A stretch of 64,000 bases of DNA from Methylobacterium trifolii (GTDB taxonomy: Bacteria > Pseudomonadota > Alphaproteobacteria > Rhizobiales > Beijerinckiaceae), in NCBI RefSeq assembly GCF_022179685.1, contig NZ_BPRB01000063.1:1-64000 (forward strand). Reading direction: 5' to 3'. The stretch's first letter is position 1. Every line of letters begins with the position of its first letter. A program made the translations under genes and the position numbers. Below, in pieces: positions 8,575 to 17,245 of this stretch. The notes under the pieces are model-generated. The model had not been told where the DNA came from and made no database searches. It worked only from the letters and a program-made list of their open reading frames with translations.

Positions 8575-10482
8575 ATGCCCGCCCCGACCAGCCCCGCCGG
8601 CCGCCCGGTCCGCCGCCTCGACCCCGTCCTCGTGGACCGCATCGCGGCCGGCGAGGTGGTGGAGCGGCCGGCCTCGGCCGTGAAGGAGCTGGTCGAGAAC
8701 GCCATCGATGCCGGCGCCCGCGCCATCGAGATCACCATCGAGGGGGGCGGGCGCCGGCTGATCCGCGTGGTGGACGACGGCGCCGGGATGGGGGCTGACG
8801 ACCTGGCGCTGGCGGTGGAGCGCCACGCCACCTCGAAGCTGCCCGGCGGCGATCTCTCGGCCATCGACTCCCTGGGGTTCCGCGGGGAGGCCCTGCCCTC
8901 GATCGGGGCGGTCTCGCGCCTGACGATCACCACGCGTACGCGAGAGGCCGCCTCCGGGGCGACGCTCACCGTGGCTGCCGGCCTCAAGGGCGAGGTCCGC
9001 CCGGCGCCCGCCGCCAGGGGCACCCGCATCGAGGTGACGGAACTCTTCGCCGCGACGCCGGCCCGGCTCAAGTTCCTGAAGTCCGACCGGGCCGAGACCG
9101 CCGCGGTCGCCGAGATCGTGCGCCGGCTCGCGGTGGCCCAGCCGCAGGTCCGCTTCGCCCTGCGCACCGAATCCGGCAGCCCCCTGGTGCTCCCGGCCGA
9201 GGACGGGGCGGACGCGAGCCTGCGCCGGCTCGCCGCCGTGCTGGGCGCGGACTTCTTCCCGAACGCGCTCCCCCTCGACCTGGCGCGGGAGGGGTTTTCC
9301 CTGTCCGGCCATGTCGGCCTGCCGACCTTCCACCGGGGGAGTGCGGGCCACATCCACCTCACCGTCAACGGCCGGCCGGTGCGCGACCGGCTGCTGATGG
9401 GCGCGGTGCGCGGGGCCTATGCCGACGTGCTCGCCTCCGACCGGCACCCGGTGCTGGGGCTGTCCATCGCCTGCGACCCGGGGATGGTCGACGTGAACGT
9501 GCATCCGGCCAAGACCGAGGTGCGCTTCCGCGAACCCGGCCTCGTGCGGGCGCTGGTGGTCGGCGCGATCCACGAGGCCCTGCGCCGGGGGGGCGCCCGC
9601 TCGGCCACGACCGGGGCGGCGCGCGCGCTGGACGCCCTGCGCCCGGCCGGGGTCCAACCCTTCGGCCGACACACGGGCGCCGCCGCCCCGAGCCTGTTCC
9701 AGTCCGCCCGGCCGGGGTTCTTCCCGGCGCAGACCCCGTCTGTCGCCGCACCCTCGGGCTTCCACCGGCCGCCGGGCTTCCATGAGGCCGCCCAGGCCGT
9801 GCTGGAGCGCGCGCCCGACCTCGCCCCGCCGATGGCGGACCTGCGCGAGGCCGCCGACGCGGAGGAGGGCCTCGATCACCCGTTGGGGGCGGCGCGGGCG
9901 CAGGTGCACGAGACCTACATCGTGGCCCAGACCCGCGACGGCATCGTCATCGTCGACCAGCACGCCGCCCACGAGCGCCTGGTCTACGAGCGGCTGAAGC
10001 GGGAGCGCGCGGCGGGCGGCATCACCCGCCAGGGCCTGCTGATCCCCGAGGTGATCGAGATGAACCCGGATGCGGCCGAGCGGCTGGCGGCGGCCGCCCC
10101 CGACCTCGACCGCCTCGGCCTGACCCTGGAGGCCTTCGGCCCCGGCGCCGTGCTGGTGCGCGAGGTGCCCGCCGCCCTCAGCCGCGCCTCGGTCCGCACG
10201 CTCATAGCCGACATCCTCGACGCGCTCGATTCCAGCGGCCTGGAGGAGGGCGGGGCGCCGGCGGGCGAGGGCGGCCCGCTGGGCCGGCGCCTCGACGCGA
10301 TCCTCTCGCGCATGAGCTGCCACGGCTCGATCCGCGCCGGCCGGCGCCTGCGCCCCGAGGAGATGAACGCGCTGCTGCGCGAGATGGAGGCCACCGAGCG
10401 CTCCGGCCAGTGCAACCACGGCCGCCCGACCTACGTCGCCCTCGAACTCCACGACATCGAGCGCCTGTTCGGCCGGCGCTGA
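8575..10482 (+). CDS. mutL: DNA mismatch repair protein MutL
   Basis: Matchmaker ATPase of mismatch repair, linking MutS to downstream strand incision or excision. The GHKL ATPase motifs are present in the first 100 residues: VENAIDAGA, DDGAGM and GFRGEALPSIG. GTRIEVTELFAATPARLKFLK and VNVHPAKTEVRF follow. The C-terminal dimerisation domain begins around residue 440 with AQVHETYIVAQT and includes DQHAAHERLVYE and CNHGRPT. Total length 635 residues. ATG 8575 is chosen because MutL conservation starts just after it; the open frame extends about 200 codons further upstream without homology. The linker (about 335-430) is low complexity. Confidence 0.96.
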   Translation: MPAPTSPAGRPVRRLDPVLVDRIAAGEVVERPASAVKELVENAIDAGARAIEITIEGGGRRLIRVVDDGAGMGADDLALAVERHATSKLPGGDLSAIDSLGFRGEALPSIGAVSRLTITTRTREAASGATLTVAAGLKGEVRPAPAARGTRIEVTELFAATPARLKFLKSDRAETAAVAEIVRRLAVAQPQVRFALRTESGSPLVLPAEDGADASLRRLAAVLGADFFPNALPLDLAREGFSLSGHVGLPTFHRGSAGHIHLTVNGRPVRDRLLMGAVRGAYADVLASDRHPVLGLSIACDPGMVDVNVHPAKTEVRFREPGLVRALVVGAIHEALRRGGARSATTGAARALDALRPAGVQPFGRHTGAAAPSLFQSARPGFFPAQTPSVAAPSGFHRPPGFHEAAQAVLERAPDLAPPMADLREAADAEEGLDHPLGAARAQVHETYIVAQTRDGIVIVDQHAAHERLVYERLKRERAAGGITRQGLLIPEVIEMNPDAAERLAAAAPDLDRLGLTLEAFGPGAVLVREVPAALSRASVRTLIADILDALDSSGLEEGGAPAGEGGPLGRRLDAILSRMSCHGSIRAGRRLRPEEMNALLREMEATERSGQCNHGRPTYVALELHDIERLFGRR

Positions 10483-10587
10483 ACCATGGCCCGGTCCGCC
10501 GGCGCGCCCGGCGGGGATCGTTCGGCCGCGACCGGCGTTCGAACGGTATCGGCCGGGCCGCCCGCGCCCCGGCACCCGGAGGACAGC

Positions 10588-10779
10588 ATGAAGAACCCCG
10601 CTCTCAGCCTCTGGATGTCCTCGGCCAACCGCGCGGCGGGCTGGTGGATGGGGCACGCCACCGCCGCGCTGCGGCGCCAGCAGAAGGCGGCCCTGGCCGA
10701 GACGGCCCGGGCGGCGACGGGCGCGAAGCCGAAGCGGAAACGCGCCCCGCAGCGGAAGCGCCCCGCGGCCACGCGGTAG
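10588..10779 (+). CDS. small basic protein, 63 aa, after mutL
   Basis: A 63-residue protein, MKNPALSLWMSSANRAAGWW..., with an amphipathic Trp-rich N-terminal half and a very basic tail (KPKRKRAPQRKRP). ATG 10588 is preceded by GGAGGA at good distance. The character suggests a nucleic-acid- or membrane-associated small protein resembling small alphaproteobacterial phasin/antitoxin-like helices, but no family is recognised. It lies about 100 nt after mutL on the same strand. Confidence 0.6.
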   Translation: MKNPALSLWMSSANRAAGWWMGHATAALRRQQKAALAETARAATGAKPKRKRAPQRKRPAATR

Positions 10780-10832
10780 CGGGGCCGGGGGCGCGGAGGG
10801 TTGCCGCTCGCCCCCCCGTCAGGTCGGCCCCT

Positions 10833-11057
10833 TCAGGATTCCGGTGGGCCGTCCTTACCCGTTCTATTCTGACGCCAGCCGAGGAAACCGGCCGCGACCA
10901 GGAACAGCATGAGACCCGTCCAGAGGCCGCCCTCGGTGATCTTGGCGACCAGCCATTCCCCGAACCCGGGCGCCGTCGCATCCTGCGACCAGCCGAGCGC
11001 CACCATCCCCGCGGTGAACAGTGCGAGCGTGAACAGGATCGCGGTGGGGTAGGGCAT
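10833..11057 (-). CDS. small two-helix membrane protein, 74 aa
   Basis: A 74-residue protein with two hydrophobic helices, about residues 4-22 (PTAILFTLALFTAGMVALG) and 42-58 (LWTGLMLFLVAAGFLGW), and a charged C-terminus. ATG 11057 has GGAAGG upstream. A longer frame reading through the tRNA gene upstream is an artefact. Function unknown. Confidence 0.6.
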   Translation of the reverse strand: MPYPTAILFTLALFTAGMVALGWSQDATAPGFGEWLVAKITEGGLWTGLMLFLVAAGFLGWRQNRTGKDGPPES

Positions 11058-11197
11058 CCGTTCGCACCTTCCGGGGTCGTGCGGGGCCCCATGTAGCAGT
11101 CGCCGACGGGCCCGTCCGCAAGGACCTGGAGGCGACGGCACGAACGAAAAAGGCCGCTCGGAAGCAGCCCTTCGATCGTTCGATTCTCTGGATGAAT

Positions 11198-11272
11198 TGG
11201 AGCGGGCGAAGGGATTCGAACCCTCGACCCCAACCTTGGCAAGGTTGTGCTCTACCCCTGAGCTACACCCGC
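11198..11272 (-). tRNA. tRNA-Gly (anticodon GCC)
   Basis: On the minus strand the cloverleaf is complete: the 7-bp acceptor stem GCGGGTG pairs with CGCCCGC, the D arm is GCTC...GAGC, the anticodon stem AACCT/AGGTT encloses loop TTGCCAA with anticodon GCC, and the T arm carries GGTTCGAATC. The 3' CCA is encoded (75 nt in all). The neighbours are the small membrane protein gene downstream and the Nudix gene upstream. Confidence 0.97.
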
Positions 11273-11379
11273 TCACAATGCCGCGCCGCCCGGAAGTCGT
11301 GCCCGGCGGCCCCGGACGGCGCTCTCTAAACACCATTCCGCCGGGGGATGCAAGCGCCCTGTTTCCTGCCGTTCGCGGC

Positions 11380-11844
11380 TCACCAGTCCAGGCTCGGCGG
11401 GAGGTCGCCGCGGATCTCCTGCAGGCGCTCCCGCGTGGCGCGGGTGGTGTCGTCGGGCAGCGCGTCGAGGGGAAAGAAGCCGCAGGCGGCGATCTCGCGG
11501 TCGGGCGCCTTCGGGCCGGCCACCGTGAAGGCGGGGGCGAGGAAGAGGGCGACGTGGTCGCGGGCGGAAGCCGTCGCGTTGCGGTAGAAGCCGTGCAGCC
11601 GGAGCGGGCCTGCCAGCACGATCTCCGCCTCCTCGCGGAACTCGCGTTCCATCGCGTCGGCGGCCGCCTCCCCCCGCTCGACGCCGCCGCCGGGCAGGTA
11701 CCAGCCCGACATGTAGGTGTGGCGCACGAGGCAGACCCGGCCCTGCGGGTCGATCGCCGCGCCGCGCACCCCGAGCGTCATGCCGCGCAGGCTCAGGGCA
11801 CCGAGGTGGAACAGGCGCCGCAGCAGCGGCCGGTCGAGGAGCAT
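11380..11844 (-). CDS. Nudix hydrolase
   Basis: A 154-residue MutT/Nudix-fold protein. The Nudix box occupies about residues 52-74: GGGVERGE...AMEREFREEAEI. It matches G-x5-E-x7-R-E-U-x-E-E but has Glu at the position usually occupied by Gly near its end. The preceding MTLGVRGAAIDPQGRVCLVRHTYMSGWYLPGG is typical of the family. The substrate is unknown, probably a nucleoside diphosphate derivative. ATG 11844 is the only start near the conserved region; its ribosome-binding site is poor. Confidence 0.85.
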   Translation of the reverse strand: MLLDRPLLRRLFHLGALSLRGMTLGVRGAAIDPQGRVCLVRHTYMSGWYLPGGGVERGEAAADAMEREFREEAEIVLAGPLRLHGFYRNATASARDHVALFLAPAFTVAGPKAPDREIAACGFFPLDALPDDTTRATRERLQEIRGDLPPSLDW

Positions 11845-12014
11845 CGCGTGGGAGATCCGTGGTTTTTCTTTTTTCGCCGCGCGGGGACTGCGCCGCGGTG
11901 GAGGGCAGCTGGACCACATGGCACAGTCGCGCGCGCCAGGGCCTGGACCTGTGTCGTATGATGGACGAGCGCAGGGTCGGCGGACGATCCCGCCGGGCCC
12001 GTCGTCCGCCGGCG

Positions 12015-12713
12015 TCAGACCACGTCCAGCACGATCTCGCCGAGCCCCTCGATCGCCGCCGCCATGCGCTCGCCGCGGCGCACCGGCCCGACGCCCGACG
12101 GGGTGCCGGTGAAGATCAGGTCGCCGGGCTGGAGCTCGAAATAGGCGGAGAGGTAGGCGACCTGCTCGGCCACCGACCAGATCATGTCGGCAAGGTCGCC
12201 CGCCTGCCGCGGCGCCCCGTCGACGGACAGGCCGATGAAGCCGCGGGCCGGGTGCCCGATCCGCGCGGCCGGGTGCAGGGGACCGATCGGGCCGGAGCCG
12301 TCGGCCGCCTTGCCGAGGTCCCAGGGCCGCGCCATGCGCTTGGCCTCGTCCTGGAGGTCGCGCCGGGTCATGTCGAGGCCGATGGCGTAGCCGTAGACGT
12401 GCTCCAGGGCCGAGGCGACCGGGATGTCGCGCCCGCCCGTCGCGAGCGCCGCCACCATCTCCACCTCGAAATGGTAGTTCTCGGTGCGCGGCGGATAGGG
12501 GTGGGGCACCGCCTCGGGGCCGCCGGCGATCTGCAGGGCGTCGGCCGGCTTCATGAAGAAGAACGGCGGCTCGCGGTCCGGGTCGGCACCCATCTCGCGG
12601 GCATGCGCCGCGTAGTTGCGCCCGACGCAGTAGACCCGGCGGACCGGGAACAGGTCCTCGCTGCCCAGCACCGGGAGCGCGACGCGCGGGGGATTGGGGA
12701 TGACGGAGAGCAT
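12015..12713 (-). CDS. fumarylacetoacetate hydrolase (FAH) family protein
   Basis: A 232-residue cytosolic enzyme of the FAH superfamily (fumarylpyruvate/acylpyruvate hydrolase type). Visible motifs are the N-terminal RRVYCVGRNYAAHAREMG, FFMKPADAL, the metal-binding EVEMVAAL (Glu-x-Glu), GYAIGLDMTRRDLQ and the C-terminal GDLIFTGTPSGVGPV. These fit hydrolases that cleave C-C bonds of acylpyruvates with Mg2+. ATG 12713 is chosen because conservation begins there. The gene is divergent from an FAD-linked dehydrogenase across a spacer containing two sets of short tandem repeats. Confidence 0.88.
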   Translation of the reverse strand: MLSVIPNPPRVALPVLGSEDLFPVRRVYCVGRNYAAHAREMGADPDREPPFFFMKPADALQIAGGPEAVPHPYPPRTENYHFEVEMVAALATGGRDIPVASALEHVYGYAIGLDMTRRDLQDEAKRMARPWDLGKAADGSGPIGPLHPAARIGHPARGFIGLSVDGAPRQAGDLADMIWSVAEQVAYLSAYFELQPGDLIFTGTPSGVGPVRRGERMAAAIEGLGEIVLDVV

Positions 12714-12720
12714 GCCTTCG

Positions 12721-12760
12721 CCTCTTGGGTGACGCCGTCGCCTCTTGGGTGACGCCGTGG
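12721..12760. repeat. tandem duplication, 2 x 20 bp
   Basis: The unit CCTCTTGGGTGACGCCGTCG occurs twice head to tail (second copy with one difference at the end) immediately upstream of the FAH-family start codon. Each copy carries an AAGAGG on the minus strand, so the duplication has also duplicated a possible ribosome-binding site. Confidence 0.85.
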
Positions 12761-12850
12761 AGGAAGCCTTGCGGAGGCCGCGGCGCCCAACGACGCCCGG
12801 CCGGAGCACCCCGTCGTTGTAAGGCATAGGGCGGCCGCTGCCATCCCGCC

Positions 12851-12894
12851 CCCCTTGCAACCTGCTCCCCTTGCAACCTGCTCCCCTTGCAACC
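12851..12894. repeat. tandem repeat, 2.7 x 16 bp
   Basis: The unit CCCCTTGCAACCTGCT is repeated twice in full and once in part just upstream of the FAD-linked dehydrogenase gene. It lies in the divergent promoter region, so copy number could alter promoter spacing. Confidence 0.85.
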
Positions 12895-12922
12895 CACCGG
12901 ACCGTTGGGACAGAACGCCCCC

Positions 12923-14374
12923 ATGACCCAGCCGGCCCCGCCCCAGGACACCCTGCTCGACGCCCTGCGTGCCCGCCTCGGGGCCGCGCACGTCCTCACC
13001 GATCCGGACACGGTGGCGCCCTATCTCGTCGAGGAGCGCAAGCTCTACCGGGGCACGGCGCTCGCCGTGGTGCGGCCGGCCTCGACGGAGGAGGTCGCCT
13101 TCGTGGTCCGGGCGTGCTCCGGGGCGGGCGTGCCGATGGTGGCGCAGGGGGGCAATACCGGGCTCACGGGCGGGGGCGTGCCGCAGGGCGGCGTGGTGAT
13201 CTCGCTCGCGCGGATGGACCGGGTGCGCGGCCTCGACCCGGTCGACGCCAGCATCACCGTCGAGGCCGGGGTGATCCTGTCCGCGGTCCAGGACGCGGCC
13301 GAGGCCGCGGGGCTCCTGTTCCCGCTCTCCTACGCCTCGCGGGGCTCGGCCCGGATCGGGGGGGCGCTGGCCACCAACGCGGGCGGCATCGCGGTGCTGG
13401 CCTACGGCAACGCCCGCGACCTCGTCCTCGGGCTGGAGGTGGTGCTCGCCGACGGCCGGGTCTGGAACGGCCTGAAGAGCCTGCGCAAGGACAATGCCGG
13501 CTACGACCTCAAGCACCTGTTCGTCGGCTCGGAGGGGACGCTGGGGATCATCACGGCGGCCGTGCTCAAGCTGTTCCCGCGGCCGCTCTCGCGCTGCGTC
13601 GCCTTCGTCGGGCTGGCCTCGCCGCGGGCGGCCCTCGACCTGTTCGTGCGCCTGCGCGCCGGCGCCGACCGGGACCTGACCGCCTTCGAGTACCTGCCCG
13701 CCTTCGGCCTCGACATCGTCCTGCGGCACGGGCACGGCACCGTCCGGCCGCTCTCCGGCGACCACGCCGCCTACGCCCTGATCGAGTTGGCCTCGGCCCG
13801 GCCCGGCGCGGACCCCCGCGCCGAGATGGAGGCGGCGCTGGCCGCCGCGATCGAGGACGGCCTCGTGGAGGACGCGACCATCGGCGCGAGCGCGGCCCAG
13901 GACGACGCCCTCTGGGCCCTGCGGGAGACCCTGCCGGAGGCGCAGACCCGCGAGGGCGCCTCGATCAAGCACGACGTCTCGGTGCCGCTCTCGCGCCTGC
14001 CGGAGTTTTTGGAGACGGCGCGGGCCGCCTGCGAGGCGGCGATGCCGGGCCTGCGCGTCTGCGGCTTCGGGCATTTCGGGGACGGCAACATCCACTTCAA
14101 CCTGAGCCAGCCGGTGGGCATGGACCGGGCCGCCTTCCTCGGGGAATGGCAGCGCTTCAACCGCATCGTGCACGACGTGGTGGCCGGCCTCGGCGGTTCG
14201 ATCGCGGCCGAGCACGGCGTCGGCCTGATCAAGCGCGACGAGTTGCAGCGCTACGGCGACCCGGTCGGCCTCGCCCTGATGCGGACCCTCAAGGCGGCCC
14301 TCGACCCGGAGGACCGGCTCAATCCGGGCAAGGTCGTCGCCCTCTCGGACCATCCGCCCCAGGCCCTGCCCTGA
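12923..14374 (+). CDS. FAD-linked 2-hydroxyacid dehydrogenase (GlcD/D2HGDH type)
   Basis: A 483-residue PCMH-type FAD protein. The FAD-binding domain includes PMVAQGGNTGLTGGGVP, the GGALATNAGG segment and LKDNAGYDLKHLFVGSEGTLGIITAAVLKL (the N-terminal half of the family signature). The C-terminal domain carries the metal/substrate motif FGHFGDGNIHFNL and the terminal SIAAEHGVGLIKRDEL. These features are shared by D-lactate, D-2-hydroxyglutarate and glycolate (GlcD) dehydrogenases; sequence alone does not settle the substrate. ATG 12923 follows the 16-bp tandem repeats. Confidence 0.9.
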   Translation: MTQPAPPQDTLLDALRARLGAAHVLTDPDTVAPYLVEERKLYRGTALAVVRPASTEEVAFVVRACSGAGVPMVAQGGNTGLTGGGVPQGGVVISLARMDRVRGLDPVDASITVEAGVILSAVQDAAEAAGLLFPLSYASRGSARIGGALATNAGGIAVLAYGNARDLVLGLEVVLADGRVWNGLKSLRKDNAGYDLKHLFVGSEGTLGIITAAVLKLFPRPLSRCVAFVGLASPRAALDLFVRLRAGADRDLTAFEYLPAFGLDIVLRHGHGTVRPLSGDHAAYALIELASARPGADPRAEMEAALAAAIEDGLVEDATIGASAAQDDALWALRETLPEAQTREGASIKHDVSVPLSRLPEFLETARAACEAAMPGLRVCGFGHFGDGNIHFNLSQPVGMDRAAFLGEWQRFNRIVHDVVAGLGGSIAAEHGVGLIKRDELQRYGDPVGLALMRTLKAALDPEDRLNPGKVVALSDHPPQALP

Positions 14375-14383
14375 GGCGTCTCT

Positions 14384-15129
14384 TCAGATGAGAAAGGCGA
14401 TCTGCGTGCCCGCCCGCGCCTCCGGGCCGAGGAAGCGGTCGGGGATCGGCGCCTGGCGGTAGGCATCCCCCTGCTGGAGGCGCCGGACGTGCGCCCGCTG
14501 GACCAGGGCGGGATTGTACGCCGGGCTGTGGTCGTAGCTCGCGCAATCGTTCAGCGCCGGATCGAGGCCGACCGCGTCCATGAAGACGGGGCGTGCGCCC
14601 ATCATCGCCAGGAGGCTCGGCACCAGCCCCTCGAAGGAAAACCGGTTGTGCCCGAGCGTGACCAGATTCGTCTCGAAATGGCAGGGCGTCGGCGAAGGCG
14701 TCCGGCAGGGTGGCGGGCGCGTCGTACGGGGTCAGGGTCGCGCCGAAGTTGAACGGGCTCGCCGCGATTCCGAGGCGGCCGGCGAGGCGGAGGCAGGGAG
14801 TCGTAGTCCGGGAACGGGTCGCCGATCCCCTTGGTGTGCAGGAACAGCACGGCGTCCTAGGCGGGCAGGAGCGGGCGGCAGCGCCCGAGGGCCAGCCGGC
14901 AGCCGTCCGAATCGACGTGCCTCTCCGGCGCCACCCGCTCCAGGCCGATCAGGCTCCCGAGCCCGAAGGACACGGCCTCCGCGATCGGGGGCGAGCCGTG
15001 GTTCAGGGCAACGCAGGTCGGGGCGCCGGGAGAGTGCGTTTCCACGACGCGGCGGTCCCAGTCCAGCCAGCGGCGCGTGTTCTGCCCGTCGTCGGGGGCC
15101 CAGGCGGAGAACAGGACGCGGAGTTTCAT
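14384..15129 (-). pseudogene. degraded gene, unknown product (one nonsense codon, two frameshifts)
   Basis: Three consecutive minus-strand segments read like one protein. The first begins MKLRVLFSAWAPDDGQNTRR at ATG 15129 and stops at TAG (14857-14859). The same frame then continues DAVLFLHTKGIGDPFPDYDSL. Protein-like sequence next appears in a second frame (LGIAASPFNFGATLTPYD) and finally in a third (HFETNLVTLGHNRFSFEG...), which ends at 14384 with RAGTQIAFLI. Restored, the product would be about 245 residues with no domain I recognise. The lesions suggest recent inactivation, since the remaining segments are still legible. Confidence 0.65.
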
Positions 15130-15523
15130 CCCGAGGCTCGCCCGATGAGGGCAGGGACCGCAGGATTACCAGCATCGCCACCGCGGAGCAGGGGGTGCGA
15201 GGCAGGGGCTCGCTCAGAATCTGATTGTGCGGTGCACCATTTTCGGCTAAGGTGATTGTTCGCATTGCGCCATAAATCGGCTCGCCGGCCGTCGCATGGT
15301 TCGCTCCGCGAGGCCGGCCGGTTCGGCCGGGACCGTATCCGGGAGTGTCGAGGACCCGTGCGTTATCGCTGCGTTAACGGTTTGGGCGGAGTTTTATCCA
15401 CACCCGCCCGGGCCCGCGGACGACGACGGGCCCGCCCTTTGCTTTCCCGGTTCAAGACGCTCGCAACTGCGAAGGTGGAATCGACCCGTCCACCCGCCCG
15501 ACAAGCTCTAAGGAGACCGTGAG
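15130..15523. other. intergenic region, no gene seen
   Basis: About 390 nt between the pseudogene start and the DUF2218 gene. It is somewhat AT-richer at 15215-15290 and has an inverted repeat GGGCCCGC / GCGGGCCC-like pair around 15411-15437. AAGGAG at the right end belongs to the DUF2218 gene. Small open frames here lack ribosome-binding sites. Confidence 0.4.
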
Positions 15524-15817
15524 ATGCCCACCTCCCAGGCCCGCGTGCAGACGGCCGAGGCGAGCCGCTACCTGCAGCAGCTCTGCCGCCACTGGAGCCA
15601 CAAGTTCCCGGTGAAGAGCACGCCCGAGCACGGCACCGTGCCCTTCGGCGAGGACCGCGTCTGCACCTTCGACGCGGAGCCCGACGCCCTCCTGATGCGG
15701 ATCAACACCACCGACCCGGCCGGCCTCACCCGCCTGGAGAACGTGGTCTCCGACCACCTGATGCGCTTCGCCTTCCGCGAGAGCCTCGGCGAGATCACCT
15801 GGTCCCGCGCGACTTGA
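15524..15817 (+). CDS. DUF2218 domain protein
   Basis: A 97-residue soluble protein matching DUF2218 along its whole length: ASRYLQQLCRHWSHKFPV near the start, GTVPFG, and the C-terminal LENVVSDHLMRFAFRE. Members often lie beside iron-siderophore or metal genes, but the molecular function is not established. ATG 15524 is preceded by AAGGAG. Confidence 0.85.
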   Translation: MPTSQARVQTAEASRYLQQLCRHWSHKFPVKSTPEHGTVPFGEDRVCTFDAEPDALLMRINTTDPAGLTRLENVVSDHLMRFAFRESLGEITWSRAT

Positions 15818-15871
15818 CCGGGCCCGCCCCGCACCGATCATAACGCGATCGGACGGTTCGCGGGGAATGAG

Positions 15872-17134
15872 ATGAACGTGCACGCCAAGCCGCAGGGTGT
15901 CGGGTTGCCCTTCGCGGAGCGCCTCGACCGGCTGGCCCGGGTCGCGATCCGGGTCGGGCTCGACCTGCGCCCCGGCCAGGAGCTCGTGCTGACCGCGCCC
16001 CTCGACGCGCTGCCGCTCGCCCGCGCCGTGACGGTGCAGGCCTACAAGGCCGGCGCCTCCCTGGTCACGACGCTGCTCGCCGACGACGTGGCGACGCTCG
16101 CGCGCTTCGCCCACGCCCCGGACGCGGCCTTCGACACGGCCGCGGGCTGGCTCTATTCCGGCATGGCCGACGCCTACCGCAACGGCGCGGCCCGGCTCGC
16201 GATCGCGGGCGACGACCCCGCGCTGCTGGCCGGCCAGGACCCCGACCGGGTGGCCCGCGCCAACCGCTCCCGCTCGAAGGCCTACGTGCCGGCGCTGGAG
16301 CTGATCGCCAACTTCGCCACCAACTGGACCATCGTCTCGGCGGCCACCCCCGCCTGGGCCCGCACGGTCTTCCCCGACCTGCCGGAGGAGGAGGCGCTCG
16401 CCCGCCTCTGGGACGCGATCTTCTCCGCCTCCCGCGTCGACGGGGACGACCCGATCGCGGACTGGACGGCCCACAACGCCGCCCTCCACGCCCGCAAGGA
16501 CCGGCTCAACGGCCACCGCTTCTCCGCGATCCGCTTCCGGGGGCCCGGCACCGACCTCACCGTGGGGCTGGCCGACGACCACGAATGGTGCGGGGGCGCG
16601 GCCACCTCGCGCAGCGGCATCACCTGCAACGCCAACATCCCGACCGAGGAGGTCTTCACCACCCCGCACAAGGCGCGGGTGGACGGGTACGTGGCCAGCA
16701 CCAAGCCGCTCTCCTACCAGGGCACCCTGATCGACGGCATCCGGGTCCGGTTCGCGGAGGGCCGCATCGTCGAATCGCAGGCCCGCACCGGGGCCGACGT
16801 GCTGGAGCGGGTGCTCGACACCGACGCGGGTGCACGGCGCCTCGGCGAGGTGGCGCTGGTGCCGGCCTCCTCCGCGATCTCGGCCTCGGGGCTCCTGTTC
16901 TACAACACCCTCTACGACGAGAACGCGGCGAGCCACATCGCCCTGGGCCAGGCCTATTCCAAGTGTTTTCGCGATGGGGGCGCGGGCTTGAGCGAGGACG
17001 ACCTCGCCGCGCGGGGCGCCAACCGCAGCCTGATCCATATCGACTGGATGATCGGCTCGGCCGAGGTCGACGTGGACGGCATCGCGCAGGACGGCAGCGC
17101 CGTGCCGGTGATGCGCGGTGGGGAGTGGGTCTGA
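15872..17134 (+). CDS. M29-family aminopeptidase (thermophilic-type metallopeptidase)
   Basis: A 420-residue cytosolic metallo-aminopeptidase. Family M29 metal ligands are visible: Glu in NIPTEEVFTTP, Glu in LGEVALVP, His in ENAASHIALGQAY and the His/Asp in SLIHIDWMIGS. The substrate-binding N-terminal domain begins with RLARVAIRVGLDLRPGQELVL, typical of M29. The length matches the family. It is 54 nt after the DUF2218 gene and not obviously part of its operon. Confidence 0.92.
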   Translation: MNVHAKPQGVGLPFAERLDRLARVAIRVGLDLRPGQELVLTAPLDALPLARAVTVQAYKAGASLVTTLLADDVATLARFAHAPDAAFDTAAGWLYSGMADAYRNGAARLAIAGDDPALLAGQDPDRVARANRSRSKAYVPALELIANFATNWTIVSAATPAWARTVFPDLPEEEALARLWDAIFSASRVDGDDPIADWTAHNAALHARKDRLNGHRFSAIRFRGPGTDLTVGLADDHEWCGGAATSRSGITCNANIPTEEVFTTPHKARVDGYVASTKPLSYQGTLIDGIRVRFAEGRIVESQARTGADVLERVLDTDAGARRLGEVALVPASSAISASGLLFYNTLYDENAASHIALGQAYSKCFRDGGAGLSEDDLAARGANRSLIHIDWMIGSAEVDVDGIAQDGSAVPVMRGGEWV

Positions 17135-17245
17135 GGCCCATCTTCGCCGACCCGATCGATCCGACACACGAGCCCGCCTGACGACGGCCCCGATCCGTCG
17201 TTCCCCAGGGTGTGCGCGCTCGAAAAAGCCATTACAGACGGGCTC

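Noticed and set aside
10833-11336. Long form of the small membrane protein containing a peptide like CSSGVEHNLAKVGVEGSNPFARS
   Set aside because: That peptide is the translated tRNA-Gly gene, a common mis-annotation; the real protein starts at 11057.
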